41,167 bases of DNA from a bacterium (lineage in GTDB: Bacteria > Zhuqueibacterota > QNDG01 > DSAB01): NCBI GenBank assembly GCA_016931965.1, contig JAFGDT010000084.1, positions 1 to 41,167 on the forward strand, read 5' to 3'. Position 1 is the first letter of the stretch. The number at the start of each line of letters is the position of its first letter. The position numbers and the translations under genes are program-made. A model generated the notes under the pieces. That model had not been told where the DNA came from. It did not search any database and saw only the letters and a list, made by a program, of their open reading frames with translations. Shown here one piece after another: positions 18,722 to 28,089 of the stretch.

Positions 18722-19477
18722 ATGATACAGAAGGAGAACGGTCTGGCGCAGAAAGATTGTCAAAAACTCTTATATCAACGGATCCTGTTAAAACTCAGTG
18801 GCGAGGCGCTGCGAACAGATCGGCGTCTGGAAATTGATCCTGTCGTTGTCAAAAAGATTGCGAACGAGATTCGGGATATTCGAAGTCTGGGGATCGAAAT
18901 CGGGATCGTTGTCGGTGGTGGCAATATTTTTAGAGGTCTTTCAGCCAGCACGAGAGGGATGGATCGTGTGGCAGCGGATCATATGGGCATGCTGGCCACG
19001 ATGATCAATTCTCTTGCTTTACAGGATTTCCTTGAAAGAAATTCGGTTCCCACACGGGTTATGTCAGCCATCCATCTTGAAGCCATAGCAGAACCCTACA
19101 TTCTACGGCGTGCTCTTGGCCACCTGGATAAAGGACGTGTTGTTATTTTTGCTGCAGGAACCGGCAATCCTTATTTTACAACCGATACAGCCGCAGCACT
19201 TCGGGCTATTGAAATTGGAGCGGATGCAATACTTAAAGGAACAAAAGTAGATGGTATCTATACCGCTGATCCGAAGAAAAAGAAGGACGCCGTTAAATAC
19301 AATACAGTCACGTATGCGGAAGTGATCGAGAAAGAACTTCGGGTTATGGATGCGACATCTGTAACGCTCTGCAGAGAGAATGGAATTCCCATTATTGTGT
19401 TCAATCTGTTGATTGAGGGCAATTTGAAGAAAATTGTCACAGGGAAAAAAGTTGGAACCATTGTTCGAGGAGATTAA
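18722..19477 (+). CDS. pyrH: uridylate kinase
   Basis: UMP kinase of the amino-acid-kinase fold, essential for making UDP. It contains [25 protein letters not shown] and [21 protein letters not shown], and the 251-residue length includes an N-terminal extension of about 16 residues. The ATG at 18722 has no good Shine-Dalgarno. Instead an AAGGAG lies inside the frame at 18731-18736, six bases before an in-frame CTG (18743), so a shorter protein from a non-standard start is possible. It sits downstream of tsf and 2 bases before frr. Confidence 0.93.
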   Translation: MIQKENGLAQKDCQKLLYQRILLKLSGEALRTDRRLEIDPVVVKKIANEIRDIRSLGIEIGIVVGGGNIFRGLSASTRGMDRVAADHMGMLATMINSLALQDFLERNSVPTRVMSAIHLEAIAEPYILRRALGHLDKGRVVIFAAGTGNPYFTTDTAAALRAIEIGADAILKGTKVDGIYTADPKKKKDAVKYNTVTYAEVIEKELRVMDATSVTLCRENGIPIIVFNLLIEGNLKKIVTGKKVGTIVRGD

Positions 19478-19479
19478 CC

Positions 19480-20037
19480 ATGATTGATGATATCCTGGAC
19501 GATGCCAGGCAGCGTATGGAAAAAACATTGGTCAACACCCATTCCGAATTGGGGAAAATACGCACGGGTAGAGCCAGTCTGTCTCTTCTCGACACGGTTC
19601 GTGTCAATTATTACAACAGCATGGTGCCCCTGAAACAGGTTGCCAACCTCGGCATACCAGAACCACGAATGATTACCATTCAACCGTGGGATCGAAATCT
19701 TTTGGGTGAGATCGAAAAAGCCATTCTGAAAACCGATCTGGGCATTACGCCGAACAATGACGGTCATATCATCCGATTACCCATCCCTCCTTTGACAGAA
19801 GAGAGACGACAGGATCTTGTGCGATTGATTCATCAATTGGGGGAAGAAAATCGCATTGCTGTGCGTAATATTCGGCGGGATGTGATCGATCATCTGCGGA
19901 AAGCACAGAAAGAGCATCAGATATCTGAGGATGAAGAATACAATGGGGGTATTGATATTCAGAAAATAACCGATGAGTATATCAAAAAAATTGATGAAGT
20001 GATTTCAAAAAAAGAGGTTGAAATCATGGAAGTATAA
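19480..20037 (+). CDS. frr: ribosome recycling factor
   Basis: Splits post-termination ribosomes together with EF-G and IF3. The 185 residues match the family throughout: DDARQRMEKTLVNTHSELGKIRTGRASLSLLD at the start (quoted in part), IRLPIPPLTEERRQDLVR, the basic RNIRRDVIDHLRK helix and a C-terminal helix ending in KEVEIMEV. It closes the rpsB-tsf-pyrH-frr run. No clear terminator follows; the trp promoter begins 50 bases downstream. Confidence 0.96.
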   Translation: MIDDILDDARQRMEKTLVNTHSELGKIRTGRASLSLLDTVRVNYYNSMVPLKQVANLGIPEPRMITIQPWDRNLLGEIEKAILKTDLGITPNNDGHIIRLPIPPLTEERRQDLVRLIHQLGEENRIAVRNIRRDVIDHLRKAQKEHQISEDEEYNGGIDIQKITDEYIKKIDEVISKKEVEIMEV

Positions 20038-20087
20038 TGTTATTCGATCATTCAATCATCCTTTCACATCGTTTTCAAACAATGGAC

Positions 20088-20116
20088 TTGACATTGATGA
20101 TTTGATTTTATATATT
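20088..20116 (+). promoter_or_regulatory. sigma-70 promoter of the trp operon
   Basis: TTGACA (20088-20093), 17-base spacer, TATATT (20111-20116). The predicted start near 20123 leaves a 29-base leader before the trpL codon ATG. No palindromic TrpR-like operator is evident over it. Confidence 0.8.
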
Positions 20117-20151
20117 TTAAACAAAGGTTAATAAGTAAGCCTGTTATTGAA

Positions 20152-20214
20152 ATGAAATTGAATATATTCCAAATATCGTGTATCTGCAATGGTTGGTGGT
20201 GGTACCTCTTTTAG
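20152..20214 (+). CDS. trpL: trp leader peptide with three consecutive Trp codons
   Basis: A 20-codon ORF whose product ends NGWWWYLF. Three tandem TGG codons occupy 20194-20202. It lies between a consensus promoter and a strong terminator, upstream of trpD and the rest of the operon. By the enteric model, a ribosome stalling at these codons under tryptophan shortage would change leader folding and allow read-through. The Shine-Dalgarno is weak (AAAGG only far upstream), which is the main doubt. Confidence 0.75.
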   Translation: MKLNIFQISCICNGWWWYLF

Positions 20215-20329
20215 GGTGTCTCCACCCAGAGCTGTATAATCAGCATCCAGTGTGGGACTCCCGAGTGGTTGTTCCCACCTGTTTCAGCAAACACGATAAG
20301 GCCATGGGAAACATCCACGGCCTTTTTTT
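20191..20329 (+). promoter_or_regulatory. transcription attenuator of the trp operon
   Basis: The leader holds several mutually exclusive pairings. GGTGG in the Trp codons can pair with CCACC (20222-20226), which otherwise forms GGGTG/CACCC (20214-20227). GTGGGA (20252-20257) pairs with TCCCAC (20273-20278). The same TTCCCA (20272-20277) can instead pair with TGGGAA (20305-20310), which lies in the ascending arm of the terminator. This gives an antiterminator/terminator switch downstream of the Trp codons. The pairings are read by eye; energies were not computed. Confidence 0.68.
20298..20329 (+). terminator. intrinsic terminator (trp attenuator)
   Basis: AAGGCC (20298-20303) pairs with GGCCTT (20319-20324). 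After one mismatch, TGG/CCA extends the stem. A run of seven T occupies 20323-20329. It lies 36 bases before trpD. Confidence 0.88.
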
Positions 20330-20365
20330 ATGGTTGATTTAAGGAGTGATTGAAGGAGAATAAAA

Positions 20366-21379
20366 ATGGATATCAAGGAAGCCATTCATGTAGCCATTAC
20401 ATCCAAGAATTTAAAACAAGCAGAAGCCTATCACATCGCTGATGAAATCATGAGCGGGCATGCGACCGACGCACAGATTGCTGCATTGCTTGTGGCCCTC
20501 AGATCGAAAGGTGAAACGATTGATGAAATTACGGGTTTTGCCAAAGCCATGCGTGAAAAGGCCACTTCTATTCATTGCCATGCAGATTGTGTTGTAGATA
20601 CGTGCGGTACTGGGGGTGATAGGGCTGGTACGTTTAATATTTCTACACTCAGTGCATTTGTGGCTGCCGGTGCAGGATGTCAAGTAGCCAAACATGGTAA
20701 CCGGTCGGTATCCAGCCGATGCGGAAGTGCTGACCTACTCAAGGAACTTGGCATCAATATTGAAATCGCTCCCGAAGCTATTGTAAGATGTATTGATGAG
20801 GTTGGTATTGGTTTTCTGTTTGCTCCATTACTCCATAAGGCGATGAAGTATGCTATTGGACCTAGGAGAGAAATTGGCATTCGAACGATATTTAATATAC
20901 TGGGACCTTTAACGAATCCGGCCGGGGCAAGAAGACAGCTCCTCGGTGTTTTCGACGGTGATCTAACAGAACCTCTTGCCCACGTCCTCATGAAATTGGG
21001 CTCCGAGCATGTTCTGGTCGTTCATGGGGAAGACGGACTTGATGAAATAAGCCTGACGAAAAAGACCAAAGTGAGTGAGCTCCGACAAGGAGAGATTCGC
21101 AATTACTTTTTAGAACCCGAACAATTTCATTTCAGTCGCATTCAACCTGAGGAGATTCGGGGGGGTGACCCGGCAGAAAATGCTAGGATTGGGCTCGATG
21201 TGCTGAAAGGTGTTCGGGGCGCTCCAAGCAATATGGTTCTTCTCAATGCGGGAGCCGCTATTTATGTAAGCGGTCTTGCCCAGTCGATTGAAGAAGGAAT
21301 CGAACGATCCCGGGAATCGATCGATTCCGGAAAAGCGCTTGAGAAACTTGAAGCATTGAAAAAAATGACGAATCATTAA
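20366..21379 (+). CDS. trpD: anthranilate phosphoribosyltransferase
   Basis: Adds the phosphoribosyl group from PRPP to anthranilate, the second step of tryptophan synthesis. The 337 residues carry GTGGDRAGTFNIST (about 80-93), KHGNRSVSSRCGSADLLKELG (quoted in part, about 108-127) and NPAGARRQLLGVF. It is the first structural gene after the attenuator, an unusual position because trpE normally leads. It is not fused to TrpG, which is encoded separately at the operon end. The upstream AAGGAG suits the ATG. Confidence 0.96.
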   Translation: MDIKEAIHVAITSKNLKQAEAYHIADEIMSGHATDAQIAALLVALRSKGETIDEITGFAKAMREKATSIHCHADCVVDTCGTGGDRAGTFNISTLSAFVAAGAGCQVAKHGNRSVSSRCGSADLLKELGINIEIAPEAIVRCIDEVGIGFLFAPLLHKAMKYAIGPRREIGIRTIFNILGPLTNPAGARRQLLGVFDGDLTEPLAHVLMKLGSEHVLVVHGEDGLDEISLTKKTKVSELRQGEIRNYFLEPEQFHFSRIQPEEIRGGDPAENARIGLDVLKGVRGAPSNMVLLNAGAAIYVSGLAQSIEEGIERSRESIDSGKALEKLEALKKMTNH

Positions 21380-21404
21380 ATTGAAAACAAAAGGGAAAAC
21401 CAAC

Positions 21405-22175
21405 ATGTCCATTCTGGATACCATTATCATTGAAAAAATTTCAGAAGTCGAAAGAATCAAAGAAACGCTGTCTATTGATTTCTTAACGAAGAAACCATTT
21501 CCTGAAACCAGAGATTTCAAATCGAACCTTGTCACCGATCAAATGGCTGTCATTGCTGAAATTAAAAAGCAGTCTCCTTCGGCTGGTGTGATCCGGGAAA
21601 ATTTCGATCCCGTGGCCATTGCCAAGGCTTATAAAAAGGCCGGTGCAGAGGCGGTTTCAGTCCTTACCGATGAAAAATTCTTTGGAGGAAAAAACGCGTT
21701 TTTACAGCAGGTTCGGCAGTGTGTCGATCTACCGATTCTCAGGAAAGAGTTTATCATCGACGAATTCCAGATTTATGAATCCCGATATTTGGGTGCGGAT
21801 GCTGTGCTCCTTATCGCGTGTATGCTGAGTGAAAATACATTGAGAAATTTCATTCAGATTGCCAGTCAACTCGACATGGATTGTCTGGTCGAAGTCCATT
21901 CTGAGCAGGATATTGAGAAGAGTCTTCGCACCGGTGCCGGGATCATCGGTATCAACAACCGTGATTTGGACACATTTCGTGTTGACATCGATACTTCATT
22001 GTCTTTAAAAAAGAAGATACCCGATGGGATTGTCACAATCAGTGAAAGTGGAATCAAAACGAGAGAAGATGTCCTCAAATTGGAAGAGAGTGGTTTTCAG
22101 GCTGTTCTGATTGGTGAAACATTGATGAGGGAGAAACAGATCGAAAATAAGTTGCGTGAGCTCAAGGGAGGTTAA
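21405..22175 (+). CDS. trpC: indole-3-glycerol phosphate synthase
   Basis: Closes the indole ring from CdRP with loss of CO2 and water. The start at 21405 has AAGGGA upstream and gives 256 residues beginning MSILDTIIIEK. A TTG at 21381 would add eight unconvincing residues. TIM-barrel signatures present are EIKKQSPSAGVIRENFDP (catalytic Lys/Glu region, about 49-66), ILRKEFIIDEFQIYE and GINNRDLDTF. It is a monofunctional enzyme, not fused to TrpF. The trpF frame overlaps its end. Confidence 0.95.
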   Translation: MSILDTIIIEKISEVERIKETLSIDFLTKKPFPETRDFKSNLVTDQMAVIAEIKKQSPSAGVIRENFDPVAIAKAYKKAGAEAVSVLTDEKFFGGKNAFLQQVRQCVDLPILRKEFIIDEFQIYESRYLGADAVLLIACMLSENTLRNFIQIASQLDMDCLVEVHSEQDIEKSLRTGAGIIGINNRDLDTFRVDIDTSLSLKKKIPDGIVTISESGIKTREDVLKLEESGFQAVLIGETLMREKQIENKLRELKGG

Positions 22176-22188
22176 GGGTAGGTGCATT

Positions 22189-22800
22189 GTGAGAAATCGT
22201 GTTCAGAAAACCAGGATCAAAATCTGCGGCATCACTTCATTAGAGGATGGATTGATGGCTGCTGCTCTGGGGGCTGATGCATTGGGTTTCGTTTTTGCTC
22301 AATCGAAGCGCCAGATTGCTTCATTAAGAGCCAGGGCCATCATCGCAAGGCTTCCCGCATTTGTTACTGCAGTCGGTGTCTTTATGGATCAATCTTTGGA
22401 GACTGTCCAAAAAATTGCTGATGAGACCGGTATCGATGTTATCCAGCTTCACGGTTCTGAAACGCCTGAATACTGTAAGCAGATGAATAGACCCATTATC
22501 AAGCGGTTTGATATTCCCGCTGATGAGTCCACCGACACGTTGGCATCGAGAATGGGAACGTATGATGTAGCGGCCTATTTGCTCGATCCGGGAGCGGGAG
22601 AGGGAAAGGTCTTTGACTGGGAGAAAGCGATCGGGCTTGATTATCCGCTCATCATTGCAGGAGGTCTTAACGCCGATAATGTGCGTCGGGCTGTCCAAAT
22701 TGTCAAACCCTACGGCGTGGATGTCTCTTCTGGTGTCGAGAAGGTTCCTGGGAAAAAAGACCGTGAAAAAGTGAAACGATTTATCGAGGAGGTTGGATGA
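22189..22800 (+). CDS. trpF: phosphoribosylanthranilate isomerase
   Basis: Amadori isomerase converting PRA to CdRP. The GTG at 22189 gives 203 residues with AGGGTAGG six bases upstream. An alternative GTG at 22156 lies inside trpC and would add 11 residues. Motifs: [26 protein letters not shown] (quoted in part, catalytic Cys), DVIQLHGSE, and the phosphate-binding [11 protein letters not shown] and GVDVSSGVE. Its stop overlaps the trpB start by 4 bases. Confidence 0.94.
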   Translation: MRNRVQKTRIKICGITSLEDGLMAAALGADALGFVFAQSKRQIASLRARAIIARLPAFVTAVGVFMDQSLETVQKIADETGIDVIQLHGSETPEYCKQMNRPIIKRFDIPADESTDTLASRMGTYDVAAYLLDPGAGEGKVFDWEKAIGLDYPLIIAGGLNADNVRRAVQIVKPYGVDVSSGVEKVPGKKDREKVKRFIEEVG

Positions 22801-23978
22801 GTATCCGTATGCCCGATGAAAGGGGCCATTGGGGTCAATTTGGTGGGAGATATGTACCCGAAACCGTGATGGGCGCGCTCTATGAACTTAATGAAGCTTA
22901 TTGTGCTGTCCGGGATGATGTCGGTTTTCACCATGAATTGGATTTCTATTTAAAGGAATATGCAGGCAGGCCCACATCACTCTACTTGGCCGGCCGGTTG
23001 ATGGAACCATTTGGTGGCGTCAAAATCTATCTCAAACGGGAAGATCTTGCCCATACCGGAGCCCATAAAATCAACAACACCATCGGTCAGGTTTTATTGG
23101 CCTCGCGGATGGGTAAAAAACGTGTGATTGCCGAAACAGGAGCCGGCCAGCACGGTGTTGCTACGGCTACGGCCTGTGCCCTGATGGGAATCGACTGTAT
23201 CGTCTATATGGGTTCCGAAGATATAAAAAGACAAAAAATGAATGTGTTCCGCATGGAGCTTTTAGGCACCCAGGTCATCCCCGTGGAATCCGGATCCAGA
23301 ACCTTGAAAGATGCCATTAACGAAGCGATGCGCGACTGGGTGACCCGTATCGACAATACCTATTACTGTATCGGGTCTGCTGTGGGTCCGCATCCCTATC
23401 CGATGATGGTGAGGGATTTTCAGAAAGTCATTGGTCAAGAAGTCCGGGAACAGATACTCGAAAAAGAGGGTCGATTGCCGGATCTGCTCGTGGCCTGTGT
23501 GGGAGGCGGCAGCAATGCCATCGGCATTTTTTATCCTTTTTTAGATGAAGATGTTCAAATGGTCGGTGTCGAAGCGGGGGGATTGGGACTGCATACGAAA
23601 CAGCATGGAGCCAGTTTGTCTGCGGGTGAAGTCGGGTCGCTTCACGGTGCGATGAGCTATCTGCTTCAGAATCAGGATGGTCAGGTGACGGAGACGCATT
23701 CTGTTTCAGCGGGTCTTGATTATCCGGGGGTGGGACCGGAGCATGCCTATCTCAAAGAATCGGGCCGCGTTCGATATACGACGGTAACCGATCAAGAAGC
23801 TCTGGAAGCCTTTGATCATCTTTCAAAGAAAGAGGGCATCATTCCGGCTCTCGAGAGTGCACACGCCGTGGCGTATACAATGAAAACGGCAGTGGAAATG
23901 TCCGGTGATCAAGTTATTGTTGTGAATCTTTCCGGCAGGGGGGATAAGGATTTGGAGATCGTAGAGGGATTGGTATGA
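22797..23978 (+). CDS. trpB: tryptophan synthase beta chain
   Basis: PLP enzyme joining indole and serine. The 393-residue length is typical of the TrpB1 type. The PLP lysine is in [13 protein letters not shown] (about 82-94), followed by [16 protein letters not shown], and the phosphate-binding loop is GGGSNAIG. It starts in an ATGA overlap with trpF and ends in an ATGA overlap with trpA, consistent with coupled synthesis of the alpha2beta2 complex. Confidence 0.97.
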   Translation: MSIRMPDERGHWGQFGGRYVPETVMGALYELNEAYCAVRDDVGFHHELDFYLKEYAGRPTSLYLAGRLMEPFGGVKIYLKREDLAHTGAHKINNTIGQVLLASRMGKKRVIAETGAGQHGVATATACALMGIDCIVYMGSEDIKRQKMNVFRMELLGTQVIPVESGSRTLKDAINEAMRDWVTRIDNTYYCIGSAVGPHPYPMMVRDFQKVIGQEVREQILEKEGRLPDLLVACVGGGSNAIGIFYPFLDEDVQMVGVEAGGLGLHTKQHGASLSAGEVGSLHGAMSYLLQNQDGQVTETHSVSAGLDYPGVGPEHAYLKESGRVRYTTVTDQEALEAFDHLSKKEGIIPALESAHAVAYTMKTAVEMSGDQVIVVNLSGRGDKDLEIVEGLV

Positions 23979-24739
23979 AAATTCAAGAGCAATTCGATCA
24001 ACTCAAATCGAAACATGAAATGGCTCTGATTGTCTATCACACAGCCGGTTTTCCCACTCTGGATGCTTCGATGGCGCATATCCAGCTTTTTGAGCAAAAT
24101 GGGGCGGATTTCATTGAAATCGGCATTCCCTTTTCCGATCCGATTGCCGACGGGCCCACGATCCAACATGCTTCTCATGTGGCTTTGCAGAACGGCGTTA
24201 CACTGAAGAAGATCATCACATCAGTTGCACAAATCAATATTCGGGTCCCCTTGGTCATGATGTCCTATCTCAATCCGCTTTTGGCTTACGGATCTGAATC
24301 TCTTTTTCGGGATATGAGTCGAGCGGGGTTTTCGGGAATCATCGTTCCTGATCTTCCTGTGGAAGAATCCGAAGAGTGGGTCGCACTTTCCAAATCGTAC
24401 GGGATTGATCTCATTTTTCTCGTAACGCCAACCACATCCGATCAGCGGATTCGTCTGATCACCGATCGTTCTGAAGGCTTCATCTATTGTGTCAGTCTCA
24501 CAGGCATCACAGGCGTCCGGAATGGACTGCCTCCAGGACTTTTTGATTTCACTCGGCGTGTAAAAAAGGCTACCGATAAACCTTTGGCTGTCGGATTTGG
24601 ATTTTCCACTCCGGAACAAATCCGCATGCTTCAATATCAGGCTGACGGTGTGATTGTCGGCAGTCGTATTGTGGATGCAATTGACAAAAAAGAAGATGTC
24701 ACCGGATTGATACGTCGGTTGAAATCGGCCACAAAATAG
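23975..24739 (+). CDS. trpA: tryptophan synthase alpha chain
   Basis: Cleaves indole-3-glycerol phosphate and channels indole to TrpB. The 254 residues contain the catalytic-glutamate motif [19 protein letters not shown] (quoted as about residues 46-64), [10 protein letters not shown] with the catalytic Asp, and [10 protein letters not shown]. It overlaps trpB by 4 bases and lies 44 bases before trpE. Confidence 0.96.
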   Translation: MKIQEQFDQLKSKHEMALIVYHTAGFPTLDASMAHIQLFEQNGADFIEIGIPFSDPIADGPTIQHASHVALQNGVTLKKIITSVAQINIRVPLVMMSYLNPLLAYGSESLFRDMSRAGFSGIIVPDLPVEESEEWVALSKSYGIDLIFLVTPTTSDQRIRLITDRSEGFIYCVSLTGITGVRNGLPPGLFDFTRRVKKATDKPLAVGFGFSTPEQIRMLQYQADGVIVGSRIVDAIDKKEDVTGLIRRLKSATK

Positions 24740-24783
24740 GCGCGTATGAATCGTGCTCATTTCCTCCAGGAGGATCATGGATC

Positions 24784-26196
24784 ATGAAATCGTTTTCTCT
24801 GTCAAAAATGGCTTTTACACATCACAAAATGGGATTTTCCGGCTGTCCTGTCGTTGTCTTTGAAAAGCTCTATCCAGAGGCGCCGTTCGCCTTTTTATAT
24901 GAGTCGCTTGAAAGTTTTGAGAAACGGGGCCGGTACTCCTTTATCGGTGCCAAACCCTTTTTGATATTTAAAAGCCACGGTGAGCACATTCAAATCATCT
25001 ATGGCCATGTTACCATGAATGATGAAGGGAATCCCTTTGAAATGCTCCGCCAGCTTGTGCAGAACGGTCAACCCTGTCCCCATGTTGTTCCTTTTTCCGG
25101 TGGGGCGGTCGGCTATGCCGGTTATGATGCAATCCGTTTTGTCGAGTCGATACCAGACAGCAATCCAGACGAGCTGAATATTCCCGATCTTTTCTTTATG
25201 TTTCCCTCCGAGCTGGTCGTTTTCGATCATCTGGAACAAACGGCTGATATTATTCTTTATTCGGAAACAGAAATCGATTACAATCGACTGGAAGTGATCA
25301 AAAAAGAAGTTGAACGGTGTCGGGATAAACGTTTGAAAGATGATTTTCAAACCAAACCAGATTCTGTTTCCATGTCCTCTAATTTCTCGCGTGAGGCTTT
25401 TTGTAGTATTGTCGATCAAGCAAAAGAGTATATTCTTGCAGGGGATATTTTTCAGGTTGTGCTGTCCCAACGCTTCAGTTTTGATATTCCCACCGATTCG
25501 ATGTCCATTTATAAAGCCCTGCGAAAAACCAATCCTTCTCCCTACATGTATTATCTGGTTCTGAATGATTTGAATATTTTGGGGTCGTCCCCAGAAATTT
25601 TGGTTAAGTTGTCCGGGGACCAGGTCAGCATACGACCCCTTGCCGGGACGCGACGGAGGGGCAAATCGGATCGGGAAGATCAACAATTGGCCGATGAGCT
25701 TCTATCCGACGAAAAAGAACGTGCGGAGCACGTCATGCTTGTGGACCTGGCCAGAAATGACATCGGCCGCGTTTGTCAATATGGGAGTGTACAGGCTACG
25801 CACCTTTTCGAAATTGAAAAATACTCCAAGGTGATGCATCTGGTTTCGGATGTCACAGGAATACTGGAAAAAAATAAGGATGCGTTCGATCTTTTTCAGG
25901 CGACATTCCCGGCTGGTACGGTGTCCGGTGCTCCAAAAGTGCGATCCATGGAGATCATTGACGAACTGGAGAATGTCCGGCGCGGTGTCTATGCAGGGGC
26001 GATTGGATACTTCGGTTATTCCGGCGATATGGATATGTGCATTGCCATTCGGATGATTTTGATTCGAGGGGATAAAGGGTATATTCAGGCAGGAGCGGGG
26101 ATTGTGGCCGATTCGATACCGGATAGAGAATATCAGGAGACCTACAACAAAGCCAGGGCACTGATTCATGCCCTTGATATGGAAGGGGGAAAATGA
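24784..26196 (+). CDS. trpE: anthranilate synthase component I
   Basis: Converts chorismate to anthranilate, using ammonia supplied by TrpG. At 470 residues it has an N-terminal segment with YESLESFEKRGRYSFIG, the region that binds feedback tryptophan in the family, and a C-terminal chorismate-binding domain with RPLAGTRRRGKSDREDQ, FPAGTVSGAPKVRSMEII and AGAGIVADSIPDREYQE. AGGAGG (24768-24773) precedes it. An out-of-frame ATG at 24777 overlaps the initiation region and is probably not used. Its place after trpA instead of at the operon head is unusual. Confidence 0.95.
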   Translation: MKSFSLSKMAFTHHKMGFSGCPVVVFEKLYPEAPFAFLYESLESFEKRGRYSFIGAKPFLIFKSHGEHIQIIYGHVTMNDEGNPFEMLRQLVQNGQPCPHVVPFSGGAVGYAGYDAIRFVESIPDSNPDELNIPDLFFMFPSELVVFDHLEQTADIILYSETEIDYNRLEVIKKEVERCRDKRLKDDFQTKPDSVSMSSNFSREAFCSIVDQAKEYILAGDIFQVVLSQRFSFDIPTDSMSIYKALRKTNPSPYMYYLVLNDLNILGSSPEILVKLSGDQVSIRPLAGTRRRGKSDREDQQLADELLSDEKERAEHVMLVDLARNDIGRVCQYGSVQATHLFEIEKYSKVMHLVSDVTGILEKNKDAFDLFQATFPAGTVSGAPKVRSMEIIDELENVRRGVYAGAIGYFGYSGDMDMCIAIRMILIRGDKGYIQAGAGIVADSIPDREYQETYNKARALIHALDMEGGK

Positions 26197-26775
26197 ATGG
26201 TTTTTGTCCTCGATAATTACGATTCGTTTACTTATAATCTGGTTCAGTATTTAGGTGAATTAGGGGAGGAGGTCTCCATTTCTCGTAATGATAAAATAGC
26301 TATTGATGCTATTAAAAAAATGAATCCCTCTGCCATTTTTATTTCACCGGGGCCATGCACACCAAAAGAAGCAGGTGTTTCCGTGGAAATGATACAGTCG
26401 CTTGGCGGAACGATTCCGATATTTGGCGTCTGTCTGGGTCATCAATGCATTGCAGCTGCTTTTGGAGGAAAAATCGTTAGAGCAAATCAAGTGGTTCATG
26501 GCAAGGTCTCTTCCATTTATCACGACGGGAAAACGATATTTCAGGGGATTAAAAATCGTTTTACAGCCACACGGTACCATTCGTTAATTGTCGAAAAGGA
26601 GAGTCTGCCCGATTGTTTTGAAATCAGCGCATGGACGGAGGGCGATATCATCATGGGATTAAGGCACAAGACCATGCGCATCGAAGGTGTCCAGTTCCAT
26701 CCAGAATCGATATTGACCGCCGTGGGGAAGCGCATTCTGAAAAACTTTTTACAGTTGTCATTTGACCCTCATTAA
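26197..26775 (+). CDS. trpG: anthranilate synthase component II (glutamine amidotransferase)
   Basis: Class I glutaminase that feeds ammonia to TrpE; the same protein type serves as PabA in folate synthesis. The 192 residues contain the nucleophile motif GVCLGHQCIAAAFGG (Cys near 79), YHSLIVE, and the His-Glu of GVQFHPESI. The start follows the trpE stop with no gap. No pabB or pabC is in the window, so its amphibolic use is unknown. Confidence 0.93.
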   Translation: MVFVLDNYDSFTYNLVQYLGELGEEVSISRNDKIAIDAIKKMNPSAIFISPGPCTPKEAGVSVEMIQSLGGTIPIFGVCLGHQCIAAAFGGKIVRANQVVHGKVSSIYHDGKTIFQGIKNRFTATRYHSLIVEKESLPDCFEISAWTEGDIIMGLRHKTMRIEGVQFHPESILTAVGKRILKNFLQLSFDPH

Positions 26776-26835
26776 TAAGACTTGACCGTCACATTAAACA
26801 AATCAAGGTGTTTAAATTATAATAAGATATTATCC

Positions 26836-28089
26836 ATGCATATTGCCTTAGTCAATACAAACCGGATCAGACCGCCGATTGCACCGATCGGTCTGGAATA
26901 TGTGGCGGAAGCTCTGGGTCATGCAGGTCATGATATTTCTGTCCTCGATCTCTGCTGGGAAGATCACTGGGAGATCGCTGTCAGTCGATTCTTTAACGAT
27001 ATCCGTCCCGCCTTGATCGGTGTGACGCTTCGCAATACAGACGATTGTGCATTTACCACCCGACAGTCATTTTTAAGTGAATTTTCGGATATCATTCAAA
27101 CCATCAGAAAACAGACGGAAAGTCCCATCATCATCGGAGGAGTGGGTTTTTCGACGATGCCTGAACAGGTTCTGGCATTGTGTAATGCCGATGGGGGTAT
27201 ATGGGGTGATGGAGAGTTTGCGTTTGTGGAATTGGCCAACAGAATTGAACGAAATGAAAATTGGCATACCTTACCCAATTTGATCTGGAAGCAAGATGGA
27301 AAAATCCATCGGAATACGATCCAGTTGAATCCACTCGAAAATCTACCACCGATGTCCAGAAAGTGGATCGACATCAAACGCTATTTTAAAGAAGGTGGAC
27401 AAATTGGATTCGAGACCAAGCGCGGGTGCCCTATGCAATGTATTTACTGCGCTGATCCTGTCGCCAAAGGAAATCAGATACGGGTGCGGCCTCCAAAAGG
27501 CGTTGTGGATGAACTCGAAAATTTGCTTGCTCTGGGTGTCGACCATCTGCACACCTGTGACAGTGAATTCAACATCCCGGCATGGCATGCTGGGGAGGTC
27601 TGTCAAAAGATAATCAATCGAGGGCTCGGGGAATCCATTCGCTGGTATGCTTACTGTGCACCCAGGCCTTTTTCCCGGGAATTGGCACAACTGATGAGGA
27701 AGGCAGGCTGTGTCGGGATTAACTTTGGTATCGACAGCGGTGATGAGGATATGCTGAAACGGTTGAAACGGGATTTTTCGGGTAAAGATATCTTGAATGC
27801 AGCCCGATACTGCAAAGAGGTAGGCATCGTATCCATGTTCGATCTGCTTATTGGGTCACCGGGTGAATCCAAAGAGAGCATTATACAGACCATTGAGTTG
27901 ATGAAAAGGGCAAATCCCGATTGTGTTGGTATCGCATTGGGTGTAAGAATCTATCAGGGGACAGAGATTTCAGAGATGGTGAAAGAGGATTCTTTAGAAA
28001 ATGGACTTATCGGAGGAGGCGAATTTACGGAACCTCTGTTTTTTTTTAGAGAAAGAGATTGCTTCGTTTGTTGCAGAACTGTTGGATGA
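26836..28089 (+). CDS. B12-binding-type radical SAM protein, C-terminus altered by frameshift
   Basis: Predicted cobalamin-dependent class B radical SAM enzyme; the substrate is not recognisable. Residues about 1-140 form a Rossmann-like B12-binding domain (HIALVNTNRIRPPIAPIGLEY; PIIIGGVGFS), without an obvious DxHxxG motif. The [4Fe-4S] motif is CPMQCIYC (CxxxCxxC, about 200-207), followed by a TIM-barrel core with GINFGIDSGDEDML. The ATG at 26836 is chosen for the conserved-looking MHIALVN opening; no Shine-Dalgarno is visible. A TATAAT at 26818-26823 could be part of its own promoter. After residue 401 a run of nine T (28039-28047) puts the reading frame into a nonsense tail ending at 28089; the natural end appears to be in the next frame. 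It lies 60 bases downstream of trpG. Confidence 0.75.
   Translation: MHIALVNTNRIRPPIAPIGLEYVAEALGHAGHDISVLDLCWEDHWEIAVSRFFNDIRPALIGVTLRNTDDCAFTTRQSFLSEFSDIIQTIRKQTESPIIIGGVGFSTMPEQVLALCNADGGIWGDGEFAFVELANRIERNENWHTLPNLIWKQDGKIHRNTIQLNPLENLPPMSRKWIDIKRYFKEGGQIGFETKRGCPMQCIYCADPVAKGNQIRVRPPKGVVDELENLLALGVDHLHTCDSEFNIPAWHAGEVCQKIINRGLGESIRWYAYCAPRPFSRELAQLMRKAGCVGINFGIDSGDEDMLKRLKRDFSGKDILNAARYCKEVGIVSMFDLLIGSPGESKESIIQTIELMKRANPDCVGIALGVRIYQGTEISEMVKEDSLENGLIGGGEFTEPLFFFRERDCFVCCRTVG

Noticed and set aside
20194-20216. TGGTGGTACC resembling the conserved core of a T-box riboswitch
   Set aside because: Only about 70 bases separate it from the predicted transcription start, too few for a T-box stem I and specifier loop, and the GCG that usually follows is absent. 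The in-frame Trp codons explain the sequence better.
24895-25686. A 263-codon minus-strand open frame antisense to trpE
   Set aside because: It lies wholly inside a gene with unmistakable TrpE motifs, and its translation has no recognisable domain. Long antisense frames are expected from the codon bias.
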